This document shows positions 30,748 through 34,768 of a stretch of 34,768 bases of DNA, one piece after another (position 1 is the first letter of the stretch; each line of letters begins with the position of its first letter). The notes below the pieces were generated by a model. It saw only the letters and a program-made list of their open reading frames with translations, made no database searches and had not been told where the DNA came from. Source of the stretch: an uncultured Clostridia bacterium (GTDB taxonomy: Bacteria; Bacillota; Clostridia; Oscillospirales; Ruminococcaceae); contig CALLQQ010000076.1 of assembly GCA_938014915.1 (NCBI GenBank), forward strand, positions 1 through 34,768, written 5' to 3'. The position numbers and the translations under genes were made by a program.

Positions 30748-32829
30748 ATGCCAAGAGAAGTATCACTTGATCTTACTCGAAATATTGGTATAATGGCTCA
30801 CATTGACGCAGGTAAAACAACTACTTCTGAGCGTATCCTGTTCTATACAGGTATTACTCATAAGATGGGTGAAACTCATGAAGGTGCTGCAACAATGGAC
30901 TGGATGGATCAGGAGCAGGAGAGAGGTATAACAATTACTTCCGCCGCTACGACAGCTTTCTGGAAGGGCCATAGAATCAATATCATTGACACACCGGGAC
31001 ACGTTGACTTCACTGTTGAAGTTGAGCGTTCACTGCGTGTTCTTGATGGTTCAGTTACCGTATTTTGTGCAAAAGGTGGAGTTGAACCTCAGTCTGAAAC
31101 CGTATGGCGACAGGCTGACAAATATAAAGTACCCCGCATGGCTTATATAAATAAGATGGATATAACGGGTGCTGACTTTTTCAATGTACTATCAATGATG
31201 AGAGATAGACTAAAATGTAATGCAGTTCCAATTCAGTTGCCAATAGGTGCTGAAGATTCGTTCAAGGGAGTAATTGACCTTGTTGAAATGAGAGCGTATT
31301 TATATTACGACGATTTGGGACGAGATATAAGAGAAGAAGATATACCAGCGGACTTACTTGAAGATGCTAAAAAGTACCGCGGTGAATTGCTAGAGGCTAT
31401 TTCAGAATATGATGAAGACATCATGATGAAATACCTTGAAGGTGAAGAAATTTCAATTGATGAAATTAAGACATGTATCCGTAAAGCGACTGTATCAAAT
31501 AGCATGATACCTGTTGTATGCGGCACATCGTACAAGAATAAAGGTGTACAGAAGCTTCTTGACGCTGTTGTAGACTACATGCCATCACCACTAGATGTTG
31601 AAGCTATCAAAGGTGTAAATCCTAAGACTGGCGAGGAAGTTACTAGACCAGCATCTGACGATGAGCCACTTGCAGCACTTGCATTTAAGATAGCCACAGA
31701 CCCATTTGTAGGTAAGCTATGTTTCTTCCGGATCTATTCCGGTGTTTTAAAGGCTGGTTCGACAATTTACAACTCAACTAAAGAAACACGTGAAAGAGTA
31801 GGAAGAATTCTACAAATGCACTCCAACAACAGAGTAGATATTACCGAATGCTATGCTGGTGATATTGAAGCAGCAGTTGGACTTAAAAAGACTTCTACTG
31901 GTGACACATTATGCGATGAAGAGCATCCAGTAATATTAGAGTCGATGGTATTCCCAGAGCCTGTTATTTCACTTGCTATCGAGCCTAAAACTAAGGCCGG
32001 ACAAGAGAAAATGGGTGTTGCCCTATCGAAAATGGTTGAAGAAGACCCCACATTCAGAACTTACACGAATGAGGAAACAGGTCAGACCATTATCGCGGGA
32101 ATGGGCGAGCTGCACCTTGAGATAATCGTAGATAGAATCTTACGTGAATTTAAGGTGGAAGCTAATGTTGGTGCACCGCAAGTTTCATATAAAGAAACAA
32201 TAAAGGGCACTGCCGATATTGACAATAAATATGCACGCCAATCCGGTGGTAAAGGACAATACGGGCACGTTAAAATTAAGGTTGAACCTAATGAAAGCGG
32301 AAAAGGCTACGAATTTGTCAATGCTATCGTTGGTGGAGCTATTCCTAAGGAATATATTCCTGCAGTTGATGCAGGTATCCAAGGAGCAATGCAAGCAGGA
32401 ATTCTTGCTGGCTATCAAGTAGTTGACGTTAAAGTTACACTATATGATGGTTCGTACCATGAAGTTGACTCATCTGAGATGGCATTCAAAATTGCCGGCT
32501 CAATGGCATTCAAGGAAGCAATGAGAAAAGCTACTCCCGTCATTCTTGAACCTATCATGAAAGTAATCGTTACTGTTCCTGAAGAATATATGGGTGACGT
32601 TATCGGTGACCTCAATTCACGCCGTGGACAAATCCAGGGCATGGATACTAGGCTCGGCGCATCGCAAATTGATGCATTTGTTCCACTATCCGAAATGTTC
32701 GGATATTCGAATGATCTTCGCTCAAAATCGCAAGGTCGTGGACAATATTCAATGGAGCCAAGCCATTATATTGAGGTTCCTAAGTCAATTGCTGAAGGAA
32801 TTATGACTACAAGAAGCGATAAAAGCTAA
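30748..32829 (+). CDS. fusA: Elongation factor G
   Basis: The GTPase that drives ribosomal translocation, 693 residues. G1 is AHIDAGKTT, the switch region includes ERGITITSAATT, G3 is DTPGHVDF and G4 is NKMD. Domains II-V follow, with GMGELHLEIIVDR and GSYHEVDSSEMAF typical of the canonical EF-G and unlike EF-G2 paralogues. The start is ATG 30748 (MPREVSLDLTRN) after AAGGAGG; the frame extends 31 codons upstream without a ribosome binding site. It is separated from rpsG by 173 bases. Confidence 0.99.
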   Translation: MPREVSLDLTRNIGIMAHIDAGKTTTSERILFYTGITHKMGETHEGAATMDWMDQEQERGITITSAATTAFWKGHRINIIDTPGHVDFTVEVERSLRVLDGSVTVFCAKGGVEPQSETVWRQADKYKVPRMAYINKMDITGADFFNVLSMMRDRLKCNAVPIQLPIGAEDSFKGVIDLVEMRAYLYYDDLGRDIREEDIPADLLEDAKKYRGELLEAISEYDEDIMMKYLEGEEISIDEIKTCIRKATVSNSMIPVVCGTSYKNKGVQKLLDAVVDYMPSPLDVEAIKGVNPKTGEEVTRPASDDEPLAALAFKIATDPFVGKLCFFRIYSGVLKAGSTIYNSTKETRERVGRILQMHSNNRVDITECYAGDIEAAVGLKKTSTGDTLCDEEHPVILESMVFPEPVISLAIEPKTKAGQEKMGVALSKMVEEDPTFRTYTNEETGQTIIAGMGELHLEIIVDRILREFKVEANVGAPQVSYKETIKGTADIDNKYARQSGGKGQYGHVKIKVEPNESGKGYEFVNAIVGGAIPKEYIPAVDAGIQGAMQAGILAGYQVVDVKVTLYDGSYHEVDSSEMAFKIAGSMAFKEAMRKATPVILEPIMKVIVTVPEEYMGDVIGDLNSRRGQIQGMDTRLGASQIDAFVPLSEMFGYSNDLRSKSQGRGQYSMEPSHYIEVPKSIAEGIMTTRSDKS

Positions 32830-32889
32830 TAAATGACTTCTTGCGACGATAAAACGGTGAGTTTTGGCGTGTTTTTTGATTAAAAACAC

Positions 32890-32918
32890 TTGAAATTACC
32901 GTAAAATTCTGTTAAACT
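32890..32918 (+). promoter_or_regulatory. SigA-type promoter of tuf
   Basis: TTGAAA (32890-32895), a 17-base spacer and TAAACT (32913-32918), with predicted start near 32925 and a leader of about 36 bases. A weak AT-rich hairpin (GTGTTTTT / AAAAACAC, 32869-32889) lies just upstream and may attenuate read-through from fusA. Confidence 0.7.
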
Positions 32919-32960
32919 AATATTATGAATATAAGCTTATATTTAAGGAGGATATTTTAA

Positions 32961-34160
32961 ATGGGAAAGGCAAAATTTGAACGCACAAAACCCCACGTAA
33001 ACATTGGTACCATTGGTCACGTTGACCATGGTAAAACAACACTTACAGCAGCTATCACAAAAACATTAGGTATGCAAGGAAGCGCAGACTTCGTTGCTTA
33101 CGACATGATCGACAAGGCTCCAGAGGAGAGAGAACGTGGTATCACGATCAGTACATCACACGTTGAGTATGAGACAGAGAATCGTCACTATGCTCACGTT
33201 GACTGCCCTGGTCACGCGGACTACGTTAAGAACATGATCACAGGTGCTGCACAAATGGACGGAGCTATCCTTGTTGTTGCTTCATCCGATGGCCCAATGG
33301 CACAAACAAAAGAACACATTCTTCTTGCTCGCCAAGTTGGTGTTCCTTCAATCGTTGTATTCATGAACAAGTCCGATCAAGTTGACGATCCAGAGTTGCT
33401 TGAACTTGTTGAAATGGACATCCGTGAGAACCTATCGAAGTATGATTTCCCTGGTGATGATATTCCTATTATTAAGGGATCAGCACTAAAGGCGCTTGAG
33501 GCTGGAAATGATCTTTCCGACCCAGCATATGCTCCAATTCTTGAACTCATGGCAGCAGTTGACGAATATGTACCAACACCAGAAAGAAAGTCGGATCTTG
33601 ACTTCCTAATGCCTGTTGAGGACGTATTCACAATTACTGGACGTGGAACAGTTGCTACTGGTAGAGTTGAGAGAGGTCAAGTTAAGACTGGTGACGAGGT
33701 TGAAATTGTTGGTCTTAGCGATGAAAAGAAAAAGAGTACTGTTACTGGTGTTGAAATGTTCAGAAAGATTCTTGATTATGCTGAGGCTGGCGACAACATT
33801 GGCGCACTTCTACGTGGTATTCAACGTGAAGATATCCAACGTGGTCAAGTAATCTGTAAACCAGGTTCGATCCAACCACATACAAATTTCAGAGGGCAAG
33901 TATATGTACTAAAGAAAGAAGAAGGCGGACGTCATACACCTTTCTTTGATAACTATCGTCCACAGTTCTACTTTAGAACAACTGACGTTACAGGAATCAT
34001 CAAGCTTCCTGAAGATAAAGAAATGTGCATGCCTGGCGACAACGTTGAGATGGATGTTGAGCTAATCACACCTATCGCAATTGAAGAAGGACTTCGCTTT
34101 GCTATTCGTGAGGGCGGACGTACTGTTGGTTCAGGTGTTGTTACTAAAATCAATGGCTAA
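32961..34160 (+). CDS. tuf: Elongation factor Tu
   Basis: The GTPase that delivers aminoacyl-tRNA to the ribosome, 399 residues. G1 is GHVDHGKTT, the switch I region is EERERGITIS, G3 is DCPGHADYVKNM and G4 is NKSD (Ser where Cys is most common, a tolerated variant). Domains II and III are complete, ending GRTVGSGVVTKING. The ribosome binding site AAGGAGG is ideal. It has its own promoter and terminator, so it can be expressed separately from fusA. Confidence 0.99.
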   Translation: MGKAKFERTKPHVNIGTIGHVDHGKTTLTAAITKTLGMQGSADFVAYDMIDKAPEERERGITISTSHVEYETENRHYAHVDCPGHADYVKNMITGAAQMDGAILVVASSDGPMAQTKEHILLARQVGVPSIVVFMNKSDQVDDPELLELVEMDIRENLSKYDFPGDDIPIIKGSALKALEAGNDLSDPAYAPILELMAAVDEYVPTPERKSDLDFLMPVEDVFTITGRGTVATGRVERGQVKTGDEVEIVGLSDEKKKSTVTGVEMFRKILDYAEAGDNIGALLRGIQREDIQRGQVICKPGSIQPHTNFRGQVYVLKKEEGGRHTPFFDNYRPQFYFRTTDVTGIIKLPEDKEMCMPGDNVEMDVELITPIAIEEGLRFAIREGGRTVGSGVVTKING

Positions 34161-34176
34161 AATTAAACATTAATTT

Positions 34177-34213
34177 AAAATCGGATGAGCAAGATTGCTC
34201 ATCCGATTTTTCT
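34177..34213 (+). terminator. Rho-independent terminator after tuf
   Basis: A 15-bp perfect stem AAAATCGGATGAGCA / TGCTCATCCGATTTT (34177-34191 and 34196-34210) with a 4-base loop and a T-rich end, 16 bases after the tuf stop. Confidence 0.9.
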
Positions 34214-34228
34214 AGTTCTACATTCATG

Positions 34229-34265
34229 CAAAAAAATTAAACAGACGGACTTAATCCATCTGTTT
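34229..34265 (-). terminator. Rho-independent terminator of rpmB
   Basis: On the minus strand AAACAGATGGA / TCCGTCTGTTT (arms 34255-34265 and 34239-34249) form a stem with one G-U pair, followed by a T-rich stretch (34238-34229). In the plus direction the same position would be a C-A mismatch, so the hairpin serves the minus-strand gene rpmB. Confidence 0.8.
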
Positions 34266-34295
34266 ATTTTCAAATATCAATTTCGTTGCTAGTTG

Positions 34296-34484
34296 CTAGA
34301 TAGCTCTTTCTACCTTATTCGAGCGTAAGCAACGTGTGCATGCATTAACACGACGTGGTGTGCCGTCTACAATTGCCTTTACACGTTTAACATTTGGTTT
34401 CCATGTTCTATTCGAACGCTTATGTGAGTGAGAAACCTTTATTCCGAAAGTGACACCCTTTCCACAAATTTCGCATTTAGCCAT
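34296..34484 (-). CDS. rpmB: 50S ribosomal protein L28
   Basis: A large-subunit protein of 62 residues, standard length. It starts MAKCEICGKGVTFGIKVSHS and carries two CxxC pairs (CEIC and CTRC), so it is the zinc-binding form. The NRTWKPNVKRV segment is typical. The start is ATG 34484 after AAGGAGGTG; the frame extends seven codons upstream without support. In many Firmicutes rpmB stands alone or near recG/yloU; here it faces tuf. Confidence 0.98.
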   Translation of the reverse strand: MAKCEICGKGVTFGIKVSHSHKRSNRTWKPNVKRVKAIVDGTPRRVNACTRCLRSNKVERAI

Positions 34485-34529
34485 GGGTTTGCACCTCCTT
34501 TTCATCCTTCTATAAAAGTCAACATTATA

Positions 34530-34558
34530 ATTTTATCAGATAATAGCACTAAAAGCAA
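34530..34558 (-). promoter_or_regulatory. SigA-type promoter of rpmB
   Basis: TTGCTT (34553-34558) and TAAAAT (34530-34535) on the minus strand, 17 bases apart. The predicted start is near 34523, leaving a leader of about 38 bases. Confidence 0.65.
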
Positions 34559-34607
34559 GTCTTTTTTGATTTAAATTTACGAGTTGCAGTATTTATAGCA
34601 ATTATAC

Positions 34608-34636
34608 TTGTAATTATGCCAAAATACCAGTATAAT
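34608..34636 (+). promoter_or_regulatory. SigA-type promoter of the M50 protease gene
   Basis: TTGTAA (34608-34613), a 17-base spacer and a perfect TATAAT (34631-34636), with predicted start near 34643 and a leader of about 26 bases. Confidence 0.65.
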
Positions 34637-34668
34637 ATATGGTATGTATAATTTAAAGGAGTAATTTT

Positions 34669-34768
34669 ATGCTTTTACGTGGTTTAGAACCAGAAACTTT
34701 GTTAGTACACATTATAATTTTGTTTACCGCTTTCCCAGTGCACGAGTTTGCACATGCATGGGCGGCGA
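34669..34768 (+). CDS. Site-2 protease family (M50) membrane metalloprotease, 5' part only
   Basis: ATG 34669 follows AAAGGAGT and runs off the right edge after 33 codons. The visible N-terminus contains a hydrophobic helix (LLVHIIILFTAFPV) carrying the zinc motif HEFAHAWAA (HExxH plus the usual AHAWAA extension). This is characteristic of the short M50 site-2 protease family of Firmicutes (YwhC-like), commonly followed by scpA/scpB or trpS. About 170-200 residues are missing beyond the window, so activity cannot be judged. Confidence 0.88.
   Translation, partial: MLLRGLEPETLLVHIIILFTAFPVHEFAHAWAA

Noticed and set aside
1..34768. Mobile elements, prophage, toxin-antitoxin or defence system
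   Set aside because: Every stretch is accounted for by chromosomal genes or short intergenic regions; no transposase, integrase, terminal repeats or defence-type genes were seen on either strand.
1..34768. tRNA or rRNA genes
   Set aside because: No cloverleaf or conserved rRNA segments were recognised in any intergenic region, including those around tuf.

Overview
The window reads as chromosomal DNA from an anaerobic, spore-forming Firmicute, most likely a member of the Clostridia. The evidence is moderately AT-rich DNA, strong AGGAGG-type ribosome binding sites, SigA-type promoters with 17-nt spacers, the sporulation regulator SpoIIID, a complete ctsR-mcsA-mcsB-clpC operon, a class I (strict-anaerobe type) hybrid cluster protein and a sodium-pump decarboxylase beta subunit. 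No phage genes, insertion sequences, CRISPR arrays, tRNAs or rRNAs were seen, and no gene-free stretch exceeds 300 bases.

Layout. 1-52 is the 3' end of a truncated gene, closed by a strong terminator. 130-2320 (minus) is a three-gene operon: sugar isomerase-like protein, VOC protein, aldo/keto reductase. 2579-2854 (plus) is spoIIID. 3139-4432 (plus) encodes a sodium-pump decarboxylase beta subunit and a 43-residue OadG-like partner. 4479-5429 (minus) is a cation diffusion facilitator exporter whose leader carries what I read as a NiCo (czcD) riboswitch with its own terminator. 5651-7943 (minus) is a 4Fe-4S protein plus hcp, divergent from a Crp/Fnr-family regulator (8100-8786). A palindrome between them sits exactly at the class II activator position of the hcp-side promoter. 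8799-10529 (minus) is an ABC exporter, and 10779-13037 (plus) is a PAS-GGDEF-EAL protein.

13097-17610 (minus) is the CtsR stress operon with its heptad-repeat operator. 17897-18016 is a 39-residue cysteine-rich peptide gene. 18097-19941 (minus) is an AsnB homologue whose glutaminase site looks destroyed. 20207-21733 (plus) is the YifB/ComM AAA+ protein. 22016-34160 (plus) is the transcription/translation core rpoB-rpoC-rpsL-rpsG-fusA-tuf. 34296-34484 (minus) is rpmB, and 34669 onward is the start of an M50 site-2 protease cut by the window end.

How it works together. The left half is a set of small environmental-response modules: metal export under a metal riboswitch, nitrosative-stress defence under a dedicated regulator, an exporter, and c-di-GMP turnover. 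The middle is protein quality control by arginine phosphorylation (McsA/McsB) and ClpC. The right half is housekeeping. Nothing proves a wholly new system. The best leads are the AsnB-like enzyme with a lost glutaminase site, the divergent hcp/regulator control region with a related half-site pattern in the ABC exporter promoter, the riboswitch-terminator arrangement of the metal exporter, the structured rpoB leader with a long acidic RpoB tail, and two very small genes (4301-4432 and 17897-18016).
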